DNA of 64,000 nt from Candidatus Thiodictyon syntrophicum. Lineage in GTDB: Bacteria; Pseudomonadota; Gammaproteobacteria; Chromatiales; Chromatiaceae. Positions 46,511 to 54,897 of this stretch are shown here, piece by piece. How positions within the stretch are numbered: position 1 is the first letter of the stretch; the number at the start of each line of letters is the position of its first letter. The stretch is taken from NCBI RefSeq assembly GCF_002813775.1, contig NZ_CP020370.1:6101501-6165500 (forward strand). The letters run 5' to 3'. The notes under the pieces are model-generated. The model did not search any database, was not told the DNA's origin, and was given only the letters and a program-made list of their open reading frames with translations. Position numbers and translations under genes: made by a program.

Positions 46511-47626
46511 CTAATTACCCACCGCCGGTGTCACGTCCTGGGCCTGCATCGTCGTCGGCATGGGAACGTGCACGATGGCCTTGCCGCCGAAGTCGAAGCG
46601 GGTGAGATCGAGCTTGCGGATGTTCAGGTCGCCATAGGTCCGAAAATAGGTGATCCGGTGCTTGAGGTCATAGACGGTCGCCCACTCGCTGCGGTCATAG
46701 GACAGCGTGGGCGCCCCGCCGGTCGGCGACGGGACCTTCCCCACGATGGCACCAACGGGGATGTCGACCGCGTTCAGGATATGGAAGGCGAGGTTCGCCG
46801 CCTCCGGCGCCGTCGCCACCGGGAGCGCCGCATAGGCGAGCGCGGTCGCCTTCACGAAGCGGCTGGGCGGGGTGTAGTCACCCGGTAGCCCGAGCAGCCC
46901 GGTACCCTGGCCGAGCGGCAGGATCTCAACCGACCCGAGCTTGAGCGCATCGACATTGATGCTCGTGAGGTTGATGTAGTTGCGCAGGTTCGTCTGGTGC
47001 CAATCGAACGTCGGGGAGTTGGTGAGGACACCGATCGGATTGTCATGGAGGTGCAGTTTGCCGCCCACGTACTCGACCACCAAGGCGCCCCCCTGGGCGT
47101 CGGCGATGGACCAGTGGAGCGGTTACCGGCCGCTCGGGGGCAGGTCGAGGTCGTAGACGGCGACCTTGGCGAGCGCCTCGCGCACCTCGCCCACGGTCGC
47201 GAACTGGCTCAGCACCCAGTTGCCGAACTCCAAGTTGGAAACCGCATGCCTGCCGTCGGGCGGGAACGGCTGATACTCGACAAAACCGGGGATGTAGAGC
47301 ACGCCCACCGACAGCCCCGCCTCATTCATCCCGTCGAGCGCCACGTCCAGCCCGAAGGCGTTGATGCCGAGGAAACCGTGCTTGACCTCCCAGCCCATGC
47401 CGGGCTTGAGGTCGGGGCGCGTCGTGGTGAGCCGGTAGCCGCGCGGGACCAGCATCACCTCGCTCTTGAGGTCCTGCCCGAACTCCATCGAACGGGCGAC
47501 CAGCCAGGCCCCGTCCTGCGACTGGATGCGAAACGTGGTGCAGGCCGCGGCGGGGGCCGGCAGGACGGCGATGGCGCCGGCGACAAGCGCGGCGAGCACG
47601 GTGCGGGCGATGAACTGACGGGGCAT
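46511..47626 (-). pseudogene. choloylglycine hydrolase-like gene broken by an ochre codon
   Basis: The frame runs from ATG 47626 (ggag at good spacing) with signal peptide MPRQFIARTVLAALVAGAIA, then the catalytic Cys exposed by processing in APAAACTTFRIQSQDG. TAA at 47125-47123 interrupts it after DLDLPPSGR. The same frame continues PLHWSIADAQGGALVVEYVG, then VLTNSPTFDWHQTNLRNYIN and LPGDYTPPSRFVKATALAYA, which are diagnostic of linear amide C-N hydrolases (bile salt hydrolase/penicillin V acylase family). Total 372 codons, normal length. The intact enzyme would cleave N-acyl amides, perhaps acyl-homoserine lactones, in the periplasm. Pseudogene or sequence error. Confidence 0.82.
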
Positions 47627-47721
47627 CCAGGTTTCTCCGGGCAAGGGGTAAGGGGTAAGGGGTAAGGACAGCAGCAGACGATAGAGAATAGACGGGTCTA
47701 GATCCAATTGCTTGAGATCGA

Positions 47722-47870
47722 GTGACCCGTTCGGGCCTCGATCATCGTTCCGGCCGCCCCGGGCGGAGTCCAAGGCTTCAGCCTTGGATGCACAGGACCA
47801 AGGCTGAAGCCTTGGACTCCGGGAGGCGGCCGCCGGCCGAAACCAAGATCGAGGCCCCGTTCGGGTCATC
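47722..47870. repeat. complete MITE-like element with ccaaggcttcagccttgg core
   Basis: Outer ends gacccgttcgggcctcgatc and gatcgaggccccgttcgggt are inverted. Inside are perfect 23-bp arms (47765-47787 and 47798-47820) built on ccaaggcttcagccttgg. The left half recurs at 24207-24266. A short tandem ggggtaa run lies nearby (47644-47666). Confidence 0.83.
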
Positions 47871-47900
47871 AGGCGTCCGTCCGGGCGCCGGTGGGAGGCC

Positions 47901-48695
47901 TCAGCCCACCCCGAGAATCCACCCCTCGACCTCGGCCAGGGCACACTCGGGCGGCGTCAGGGAGGGTGCCAGGTATCCATGCAGCCGGCCATCCAGATCG
48001 GCCTGACGCAGCCAGGCGGCGACGCACCAGGCGTCGTGCTGGTCCGGAGTGCGTCCTTCGGCGGGGTAGGCGTGCTTCCACAGGGCGGGGTAGATCTCGG
48101 CGACCGCCGAGCGCCCTGCCGGGATCTGCCAGCCGTCGAACGGCCAGCAATGCAGCCGCTCGCCAAGCTGCTGCCGGAGATAGAGCAGCCAGGGCAGGCC
48201 CGCGTGCGTGGACTTGGCCACTGAGCCTTGCACGTCGAAGTGGAAGACCGACTTGGCCGTACCCGCGCGCACCTCGGTCAGGCGCCGCCAGCGGGAATTG
48301 CCCATACGCTCGGCGCCCGTTCCAACGTCGCCGTGGCGGACGAAATCCACATAGATGTCTTGGTCGGTCGGCCAGTGGCGCTGGAAGTCCGCAAGGAAGG
48401 CTGGCCAATCGAGCGGCAGCCCGTGGGCCTCGAAATAGCGCAACGGAAACGAGAAGCCGTGGTCAATGCCGACCAGGGTAGGCCCGTCCTCGGCGAGACG
48501 CTCCACCAGCCATTCCGCGATGCCGCGCCGGGTCCAATACTTGCGAGGGCTGGGCGGCGGCAGGACTTCCTCGGGCGGGGTCGCCCGGCCCGCCTGGTAG
48601 ACGCGAAGCCCCTTGAGGCTCGACCTTGGCGTCGCAGCGCCGGAGTAGTCGATGCCGATATAACGCGCGAACGCCGGTTCATCATTGTTATTCAT
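47901..48695 (-). CDS. DUF429-like predicted nuclease (RNase H fold)
   Basis: A 264-residue protein starting MNNNDEPAFARYIGIDYSGA. GIDYSGA, TLVGIDHGFSFPLRYF and QHDAWCVAAWL align with the acidic positions of DUF429 proteins, which are predicted RNase H-like nucleases. SVFHFDVQGSVAKSTHAGLP is another conserved-looking stretch. Function unproven. It lies alone between a MITE-like element and a REP arm. Confidence 0.65.
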   Translation of the reverse strand: MNNNDEPAFARYIGIDYSGAATPRSSLKGLRVYQAGRATPPEEVLPPPSPRKYWTRRGIAEWLVERLAEDGPTLVGIDHGFSFPLRYFEAHGLPLDWPAFLADFQRHWPTDQDIYVDFVRHGDVGTGAERMGNSRWRRLTEVRAGTAKSVFHFDVQGSVAKSTHAGLPWLLYLRQQLGERLHCWPFDGWQIPAGRSAVAEIYPALWKHAYPAEGRTPDQHDAWCVAAWLRQADLDGRLHGYLAPSLTPPECALAEVEGWILGVG

Positions 48696-48917
48696 GTCGC
48701 GGGGATGGTCTCACGCCAAGCTCGCCAAGATAAAGAAAACGACAGGGGGCGAGCCCCAACACCCGGCCCCCGCACGCCAGCGGCGTTCGTCGCGGCTGAG
48801 AGTCCGCACTGCACTGGGCTGCGGCGCTCCCGGAAACCAGCCCCGGGTTGCCGGCCTTGATCGCCGTTGCGGCCACTGGAGGGCGGAACTTCACCATGAA
48901 GGTCACGCAGCGACGCT

Positions 48918-48943
48918 GTGGGAGCGGCTTGCGCCGCGACGGG
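48918..48943. repeat. REP-like single arm
   Basis: tgtgggagcggcttgcgccg continues cgac, preceded by the family tail tgaaggtcacgcagcgacgc. The arm is divergent from the 22199 and 46208 copies. Confidence 0.55.
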
Positions 48944-48983
48944 CCGCGCGCAGAACTCGGCGGGTGACGGACGAACCTTCATC

Positions 48984-49059
48984 ATGCTGGCCGAGCGCAT
49001 CAAGACCTGGACCCAGGAGTGGGAGGCGCAGGGCCGACAGGAAGGCGAGACCAAGAGGT
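48984..49059 (+). pseudogene. C-terminal remnant of a Rpn/PD-(D/E)XK transposase-like gene
   Basis: MLAERIKTWTQEWEAQGRQE followed by GETK resembles the C-terminal tail of Rpn-family putative transposases, which end in EWxxQGxQEG-type repeats. It runs into tatactgtccctggaattcc, a repeat motif seen again at 50439. No upstream catalytic part is present. The 48696-49181 interval has no other gene. Confidence 0.45.
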
Positions 49060-49181
49060 ATACTGTCCCTGGAATTCCACTCTCGCAGCCGACCACCGTG
49101 ACCTGGGCACGCGCTGATTCATTCGGGTTTTCCCCCGGGCGAGCAGTCGCCATCACCACCGATGCAACCAGGAGCACCCGC

Positions 49182-49778
49182 ATGACTCGTCAGATCGACG
49201 AACTGATCCGCCGGATCAATGAACTGGAAGACGAATTGGAACAGGAGTTTGTGAAGAAGCGGGAGGCGTTCCAGTATATCATCGAAAAGAAGCGAGTGCG
49301 CTTTGCCGAGGAAGTGACACTTCAGCAGCACCGGCTCAAGACCGGGCTCGTTCGTTACCTTGCACAGGCCCGGCCGCTCAACGTGTTGACGGCCCCGCTG
49401 ATTTATTCGGGCCTGGCGGCGTTTGCCGCGCTTGACCTGTTCCTCTTTGTCTATCAGTCGCTGTGCTTTCCGATCTACGGTATTCTGAAGGTGCGCCGCG
49501 TGGATCACTTCGTCTTCGACCGGCAGGACCTGCCGTATCTGAATATGATCGAGCGCTTCAACTGTTTCTACTGCTCCTATGGCAATGGCCTGGCGGGTTA
49601 TTTCCGGGAGATCGCCGCGCGGACCGAACAGTACTGGTGCCCGATCAAGAACGGCCGGCGCATCGTTGCATCCCATAGTCGCTATCCCCGTTTCTTTGAA
49701 TACGGGGACGCTGAGAGCTATCGCCGGGAGTTGGCGCAACTGCGCGCGGAGTTGATGGACCAGGAGGCCGAAAAATAG
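49182..49778 (+). CDS. conserved-looking hypothetical protein with a coiled coil and hydrophobic segment
   Basis: A 198-residue protein: an N-terminal coiled coil (MTRQIDELIRRINELEDELE), a hydrophobic stretch (LIYSGLAAFAALDLFLFVYQ) and a Cys/aromatic-rich region (MIERFNCFYCSYGNGLAGYF, QYWCPIKNGRR). The clustered Cys and Tyr may bind metal. No family name can be given. The ATG is chosen because caggagc precedes it and the upstream frame passes through repeat debris. Confidence 0.7.
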   Translation: MTRQIDELIRRINELEDELEQEFVKKREAFQYIIEKKRVRFAEEVTLQQHRLKTGLVRYLAQARPLNVLTAPLIYSGLAAFAALDLFLFVYQSLCFPIYGILKVRRVDHFVFDRQDLPYLNMIERFNCFYCSYGNGLAGYFREIAARTEQYWCPIKNGRRIVASHSRYPRFFEYGDAESYRRELAQLRAELMDQEAEK

Positions 49779-49870
49779 CCGTTGCGGCGCAGCGTAATGG
49801 CTGGGATCGCGGGTGCAACGGAGCGGAAGACCCCCTGTCCCCGGAACTCCCCACACACCCTTGCGGCAAC

Positions 49871-49925
49871 CCGTCGCGGCCGGGGGCCGCTCCTACCGCG
49901 TAGGAGCGGCCCCCGGCCGCGACGG
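49871..49925. repeat. perfect 25-bp hairpin in a MITE-like right half
   Basis: The arm beginning ccgtcgcggccgggggccgc (49871-49895) pairs perfectly with 49901-49925 around ccgcg. About 20 nt further on, ccggagtaatatcaaggcc (49943-49961) matches the right end of the gccttgatcat family, so this is a third core type linked to that end. Confidence 0.82.
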
Positions 49926-50140
49926 CTATCACCCTCGAGGCGGCCGGAGTAATATCAAGGCCCCCCGGCACATCGCGGGCTGGGACCCTGGACCTGGCGA
50001 GACTCAGGTCATTTCGTTGTGTCTGCGGGACCTGGCGATCGGCAGTTTTTCGTCGTACGTCCCCTATTTCCGCTCAACGTTGGGTGGCAGATTATGCCGG
50101 CCGCTGCTACTATCTGCTTGTTACAGACGGTAGAGAAGCA

Positions 50141-50713
50141 ATGCCCACCAGATACGTCGTACTGACAGATCATCAAGAAGCGTTGGTTGGTAGTCTGGTC
50201 GACAGCGGCCGATACCAAGACGCCGGCGAGGTGTTGCGCGAGCGGCTGCGCTTGGTGGAACAGCGTGAGGCCGAGGACGCATCGCGACTGGACGCGTTGC
50301 GGCAAGCGGTCGACAGCGGTATTCGCGATATCGATGAAGGCCGGTTTGACCGGTTGAGCACACGCAGCCAGATCGCCGCCGATATTGACGAGATCGACAC
50401 GAGCCGGGCCACGATTCCTGCTTCTCCGCGGAAATACGTATACTGTCCCCGGAATTCCTTGTCCCCGGAATTCCTGGGACGATCCGCTCGCACCGCTGCC
50501 GGACTGGGACGCCGTGGCGCAACCCGCACCGGAGTTCGAGTTCGATCAGCGCATTTCCTGGTAGCACCGCCACGGGGCCGCCACCGCCGGCACGCCGGTG
50601 CAGGCCCCGGCAGCGCCGCTGCACGGCGCCCCGCCGCTGGTCTCGCTAGGCGTCCCCCCAGACCGCCAGACTCAGCCGCAAACCCGCTTGCCCGGTGTCC
50701 TGAGCGCGGCTAA
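50141..50713 (+). CDS. ParD-like antitoxin with an unrelated C-terminal extension
   Basis: Residues 1-80 (MPTRYVVLTDHQEALVGSLV, DSGRYQDAGEVLRERLRLVE, QREAEDASRLDALRQAVDSG, IRDIDEGRFDRL) match ribbon-helix-helix ParD antitoxins. The open frame then passes into the tatactgtccccggaattcc repeat and Arg/Pro/Gly-rich sequence, unlike any ParD. The functional protein may end early in life or be degraded. No parE-like toxin follows; an unrelated tail (50478-50564, ending FDQRISW) is read in another frame. Orphan or relic. Confidence 0.55.
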   Translation: MPTRYVVLTDHQEALVGSLVDSGRYQDAGEVLRERLRLVEQREAEDASRLDALRQAVDSGIRDIDEGRFDRLSTRSQIAADIDEIDTSRATIPASPRKYVYCPRNSLSPEFLGRSARTAAGLGRRGATRTGVRVRSAHFLVAPPRGRHRRHAGAGPGSAAARRPAAGLARRPPRPPDSAANPLARCPERG

Positions 50714-50775
50714 GATTGGGGCCATATCGGGTTTCGGGTGATTGAATTTCCTATCCGTCCGTAGGAGGCAAGAGT

Positions 50776-51684
50776 GTGACCAATACAAACTACCCGGGGA
50801 TCCAAGACCCCGGCACCATCATCGAGACAGCTGCGGGCAAGATCGAGTATGGCACCGCCGGTGAAGGCCCTGTGGTACTCGTGGTGCATGGTGCCCCTGG
50901 CGGATACGATCAGGGGCTGGGCCTCGCAAGGATCTTCACCGAAAGGGGCATGCGAGTGCTTGCTCCCTCTCGGCCCGGGTACCTGGGGACGCCTCTCGAC
51001 ACGGGGCGGACAATTGCAGAGCAGGCGGACGCCCTGGCGGCCCTGCTCGACGCCCTGGGGATCGACAAGGTTGCCGTTGTCGGAACCTCAGCCGGAGGTC
51101 CGATTGCCTACACGCTTGCCGCACGCCATGCAGACCGCGTCTCGTGCCTGGTGGCCGTGGACGGCGTCTCACAGCGGTATGTCATACCCGCCCAGGCGGG
51201 CAAGGTGGAGCAGGCGCTCTTCCTTTCCGATTTCGGGGAAAGGCTCGTCCACGCGCTGATGGCGCACTTCCCCGGACTCGTGATTTCGGATCTGCTGAGC
51301 ACGGAAGGGTATCTCACAAGCAAGGAACAGCATGAGCGCGTTAAGCAGGTGGTGGCCGACCCCGAGAAACTGAGGGCCGTCAAGGTGCTGTGCAATTCCA
51401 TGAATCCGTACCGCCTCCGAAAGGCGGGGGTCGACAACGACCTCATTCAACTCGCAGGCATCGACAACTTGCCCCTGAGTGAGATCAAGGCGCCCTCGCT
51501 CATCATCCACGGCACCGCTGATGCAGATGTGCAATTCAGGGATGGCGACCATGCTGCCAGCACCATTGCGGCGGCCCAGCACCTCTGGATCAATCGGGGA
51601 ACCCACCTCTGCTTCTGGCTGTCGCCCCAGGCGACCGAGGTGCAGGAGCAGGCCGTCGCCTTCGTCAAGGCGCACATGCAGTGA
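50776..51684 (+). CDS. alpha/beta-fold hydrolase
   Basis: A 302-residue hydrolase with oxyanion motif LVVHGAPGGYDQG, nucleophile elbow VVGTSAGGPIAY (Ser near residue 102), acidic residue in IIHGTADADV and catalytic His in INRGTHLCFWL. The Cap region is short and helical. Substrate unknown; proline iminopeptidase- or esterase-like activities are possible. GTG start with aggaggc in front. It has no operon partner. Confidence 0.88.
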   Translation: MTNTNYPGIQDPGTIIETAAGKIEYGTAGEGPVVLVVHGAPGGYDQGLGLARIFTERGMRVLAPSRPGYLGTPLDTGRTIAEQADALAALLDALGIDKVAVVGTSAGGPIAYTLAARHADRVSCLVAVDGVSQRYVIPAQAGKVEQALFLSDFGERLVHALMAHFPGLVISDLLSTEGYLTSKEQHERVKQVVADPEKLRAVKVLCNSMNPYRLRKAGVDNDLIQLAGIDNLPLSEIKAPSLIIHGTADADVQFRDGDHAASTIAAAQHLWINRGTHLCFWLSPQATEVQEQAVAFVKAHMQ

Positions 51685-51785
51685 CGGCACGACCACTGAA
51701 CAACCAGTGAGATGCTAACGGCATCCGGTCGCGCCATCCGTGACGGCACGCCAGGCCGTGCTCAGACGGACAATTACGACACGTT

Positions 51786-52004
51786 TCAACGGTCGTGCCC
51801 CGGAGCGCCGTCCTCGCGAACGTCGATGACGCCGATCAGATCATCAAACAGGTCAACCGGGGCAGGCCCGGTTGCGGTTACGTCGGTTCCCGCTGGGGGT
51901 ATCGGGTCGACCACCGTGACGATCAGTCGCGCCCGGCGCACCGCAGGCAGTTCCTCTAGCAGCGTGACCTTGCCATCTTCGTACACCGCATGGACGGAAA
52001 GCAT
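51786..52004 (-). CDS. small protein with antitoxin-like N-terminus
   Basis: A 72-residue protein: MLSVHAVYEDGKVTLLEELP is the short beta-hairpin opening seen in DUF104/AF2212-like antitoxins, followed by RARLIVTVVD and an acidic tail PVDLFDDLIGVIDVREDGAP. No toxin gene adjoins. The antitoxin label is by resemblance only. Confidence 0.5.
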   Translation of the reverse strand: MLSVHAVYEDGKVTLLEELPAVRRARLIVTVVDPIPPAGTDVTATGPAPVDLFDDLIGVIDVREDGAPGHDR

Positions 52005-52235
52005 GTCTGCTCCTGGATCAACACAGTCAAGCGGGCGCCCGGCAGCACGTCACGAGCGCCAAATCGGCCTGTACTTGCACGCACACCGGCTCGCTGCGCA
52101 GCCGCAGGGCTGGCGGCCCCCGTTTGGCCATCGCCGCGGTGCTGGGAGCGCGGACACAACTACTGTTTCAGAGCTTAGCACTGATGGAACCGGCATGACG
52201 CAACCCTGAAGCTCCGCGAGCGAACGAGGACTTTC

Positions 52236-52805
52236 ATGGTACGACCCCTGCTTTCTACGATGCCTACCCAAGTCCAAGACAAACTCGCCGCGATCATCAA
52301 CGAGATCGACCGCACCGGACACGCGAATATCATGCGCCTCACGGTGCTCAAGAAATGGTTCGAGCACCCAAGGCGCCTGCGCGCCTTCGGGCTCTGGGTG
52401 GCGGAGCGGGCCGCCAACCGCGGAGAAGGAGTCACGGGGGAGGCTGCGGCCTTGTTTGAACAGGCGCGCGCCCTGCTGACCGAGCGCCCGCTGTCCGAGC
52501 CGATGCCCGGCTGGACTGCCGCCGAGGTGCTGCACCGTCGCCTGGTGGCCTTCCAGAACACTCATCGGCACCAACAGTGGGGGCCGGTGCGCATCATCCG
52601 GAACTGGGATCTGCTGCTCGTCGAACAGGGCCTCGACCTGTACCTGGGTCAGAAGCGTACACCCACCGACGGCTACCGGCTGGCGGCGGATGACTGCCAG
52701 CACTACGACCCGCGCTTCGGCACGAACCTGAATGGACCCTCCCGGGAGCGATTGGTCGCCCTGCTTGGATTCGTAGCGACGGTCGAGGCGCGTGAGGGTG
52801 AATAG
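52236..52805 (+). CDS. hypothetical helical protein
   Basis: A 189-residue protein starting MVRPLLSTMPTQVQDKLAAI with NEIDRTGHANIMRLTVLKKW, VAERAANRGEGVTGEAAAL, RLVAFQNTHRHQQWGPVRII and a C-terminal DPRFGTNLNGPSRERLVALL. No family is recognised. Codon use is normal and the start has gcgagcgaacgagg upstream. An ATG 24 nt inside (MPTQV) is an alternative start. Confidence 0.65.
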   Translation: MVRPLLSTMPTQVQDKLAAIINEIDRTGHANIMRLTVLKKWFEHPRRLRAFGLWVAERAANRGEGVTGEAAALFEQARALLTERPLSEPMPGWTAAEVLHRRLVAFQNTHRHQQWGPVRIIRNWDLLLVEQGLDLYLGQKRTPTDGYRLAADDCQHYDPRFGTNLNGPSRERLVALLGFVATVEAREGE

Positions 52806-53019
52806 GGGGATCAGCCGGCTAGTCAACCGCCGTCCGATGGCTGCAGTCACGCACCCGGCCCGACCGGAAAACCCGGACGCGCACCCAGCCGGCGCCCAGC
52901 AGGAGCAGCCGGGGGCGGCAAGACCGACGGGCTGGTTCAACGTGGGACGGGGCCGGGGGCTGCAGGGGACCGTGACGGAACCCGCGGGGGGCCGCGCGGT
53001 CGGGCCGGGCGGCCGGCGC

Positions 53020-53369
53020 TCAGGACAGCCGCAGGGGTTGGTCCGTGCCGGGCTCGGTGAGGACGACGTGCGGGGCACGGCCCGGGAGTTGCCAGGACCG
53101 GATCAGGCCCGCCGCCTCCAAGCGGCGCAGGGCATCGTAGCGGGCGTGGTCAGGGTGCGCCGGGTGAGGCGCACGCCGGGCGCTCGGTGCGCCGTGGCTA
53201 GTGCCATCAAGGCGAGGGCGAGGTGTAGGGTCTTGCCGGGCAGGATGGCGGCGCGGCGGCACCAGTCGAGGCGCACCGGCGCGGGCGAAGTGGCCAGGAG
53301 GGGCACAGTCGGCCCGGTGGGGACGGCGGAGGGGCTGGGCATGGCGCGGGGCTCGGCGGAGGGCGGCAA
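53020..53369 (-). pseudogene. frameshifted winged-helix protein gene
   Basis: In one frame LDWCRRAAILPGKTLHLALA, LMALATAHRAPGVRLTRRTL; in another frame further on HARYDALRRLEAAGLIRSWQ, LPGRAPHVVLTEPGTDQPL. Together they make a small winged-helix protein of a type common near mobile regions. The shift lies near 53150. A fragment of 10 or so residues in the recognition helix seems lost. Confidence 0.55.
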
Positions 53370-53582
53370 TCCGCTGTTGCGGACAGGGGAGGCGGCGGGC
53401 CTCGGGTGCCTAGACCGGTTTTACTAGCGGTTCGCGGACATTGGTCTCTGGCAAACGGAAGGCCGCTAAAGACCCCAAGCCGACATCGGCTCTTTGAATC
53501 TCAACGGCAGCAGTCCAACGGACAGCGGACGTTCGCCGCAGCCCCGGTGACGGCTGCGCTTGGTGTGCGGTGTGTTCCTTCA

Positions 53583-54887
53583 TCAGACCAAGTCGGATGA
53601 TAGACATGGCGGGCTGGCGAACGTCGTCCCGGCACCCCCTTCCGTGTGTACGATAACTAGCTGCTTCGGCTGGAGTGCCTCGGCGAGTCGCTTGAGGTCC
53701 TCGGGCCAGGCGTGACCCCCTGAGTGGACGAACCGCGCCTCGACGCCCGTGCGCTCGGACCACTCGCGGATGGGGCAGCCGCCGCGCCTCCAGTAGCCGC
53801 TCCACTGCGACCAGACGAGCGACACGCGGCTCGGCCCGATCTTGTCGAACACCTTGGTCATGCCGAAGCCCGCTCGTGCGCACATGAGGTACGCCCCGGG
53901 GTTCTCGGCCAGCTCGTCGGTGGAGACCTTGGCAGCAATGCGCATGTCCCAGACCAACTGCATGAGACCGGCGTTCCTGAGTCGCTCGACTTGGTGAGGA
54001 GCAAAGCAGACGCGGATGCCGTCCCAGGTGAACTGGGGGATCGATGCCGAGAGGGGCGCGAGCTTCATGAGCACGAACGCCTGGTAGGGATCGACTACCA
54101 GCAGACGGCCGCTGCGCTTGGCGGCGCGGAAGCACGACACGAGGCGGTCGAGGTTCTGGCCCGGGGCGATGACGGCGAGAAGCTTGTCGTTGTCGCGCCT
54201 GGCGATCATGACGAGCGATTCCTCGACGTCTTGCTCGGAGCGTTGCCCATGGGGGCTCGCGGAGGCGCCGAGCGTCATACCCTCAAGGAGCAGCCAATCG
54301 ATGCCGTGGAGCCGCGTGTCGCGGAGCAGCGCGTCGAACCGATAGCCCGTACGGCCGTGCGCCCGGAGGTCGCCGGAGTAGAGAAGTCGCTGGCCGTTAG
54401 ACTCGACGAACAGGGCGCGCGAATCGGGTGCTCCGTGGTCGACCGGGATGGCGGTGACGGCCAGCGCGCCGATTAGCAGTGGGCCATGCTCGGGGAGCTC
54501 GCGCAGGTCGCCGGGGAGGGCGGCGTCGGGGAAGAAGATGCGGCCTACTTCGAGGAGTGCGATGGTTCCTCGGCTGCCGTAGACGGGAATGTCGGGGTGC
54601 GCATGGTGTGCGAGGCCGTAGTGGTCGAGGTGTGCGTGCGTCAGAATGATCGCGGAGAAGGCAGGTGCCGCGGGATCGTCGGCGTAAAGGGCGGCGACGT
54701 CGGGCAGGACCTTCTCGGCGATGAGTTCGCGTGTGGGGCGCTGCTGCGTGTCGCGGGGGACGTCCTCGTGGTTCGCGTCGTAGAGCGGCATCCCGAGGTC
54801 GAGTAGGATGCGCGTGCCGTCCTCGGATGCGACTTCGATGCACATGCCGCCGATCCGGTCGGCACCGCCATGGATGATGTAATGCAG
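53583..54887 (-). CDS. metallo-beta-lactamase protein, RNase J/beta-CASP-like
   Basis: A 434-residue protein if begun at CTG 54887 (reading LHYIIHGGADRIGGMCIEV). The first strand and IGG glycine loop are required for this fold, so a start at ATG 54845 would remove them. Metal ligands: ILTHAHLDHYGL, IPVDHGAPDS and LLYSGDLRAHG. A long middle (LLLEGMTLGASASPHGQRSE to LLVVDPYQAFVLMKLAPLS) resembles a beta-CASP insertion, and the C-terminal VHSGGHAWPEDLKRLAEALQ, KQLVIVHTEGG closes the site. Probably an RNase or DNase. It lies 10 nt past the nuclease-like gene, whose stop overlaps its ggag ribosome-binding site. Confidence 0.82.
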   Translation of the reverse strand: MHYIIHGGADRIGGMCIEVASEDGTRILLDLGMPLYDANHEDVPRDTQQRPTRELIAEKVLPDVAALYADDPAAPAFSAIILTHAHLDHYGLAHHAHPDIPVYGSRGTIALLEVGRIFFPDAALPGDLRELPEHGPLLIGALAVTAIPVDHGAPDSRALFVESNGQRLLYSGDLRAHGRTGYRFDALLRDTRLHGIDWLLLEGMTLGASASPHGQRSEQDVEESLVMIARRDNDKLLAVIAPGQNLDRLVSCFRAAKRSGRLLVVDPYQAFVLMKLAPLSASIPQFTWDGIRVCFAPHQVERLRNAGLMQLVWDMRIAAKVSTDELAENPGAYLMCARAGFGMTKVFDKIGPSRVSLVWSQWSGYWRRGGCPIREWSERTGVEARFVHSGGHAWPEDLKRLAEALQPKQLVIVHTEGGAGTTFASPPCLSSDLV

Positions 54888-54897
54888 GGCGGCGCTC

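Noticed and set aside
52792..53427. 211-codon plus-strand frame
   Set aside because: Gly/Arg-rich shadow of the frameshifted winged-helix gene on the other strand.
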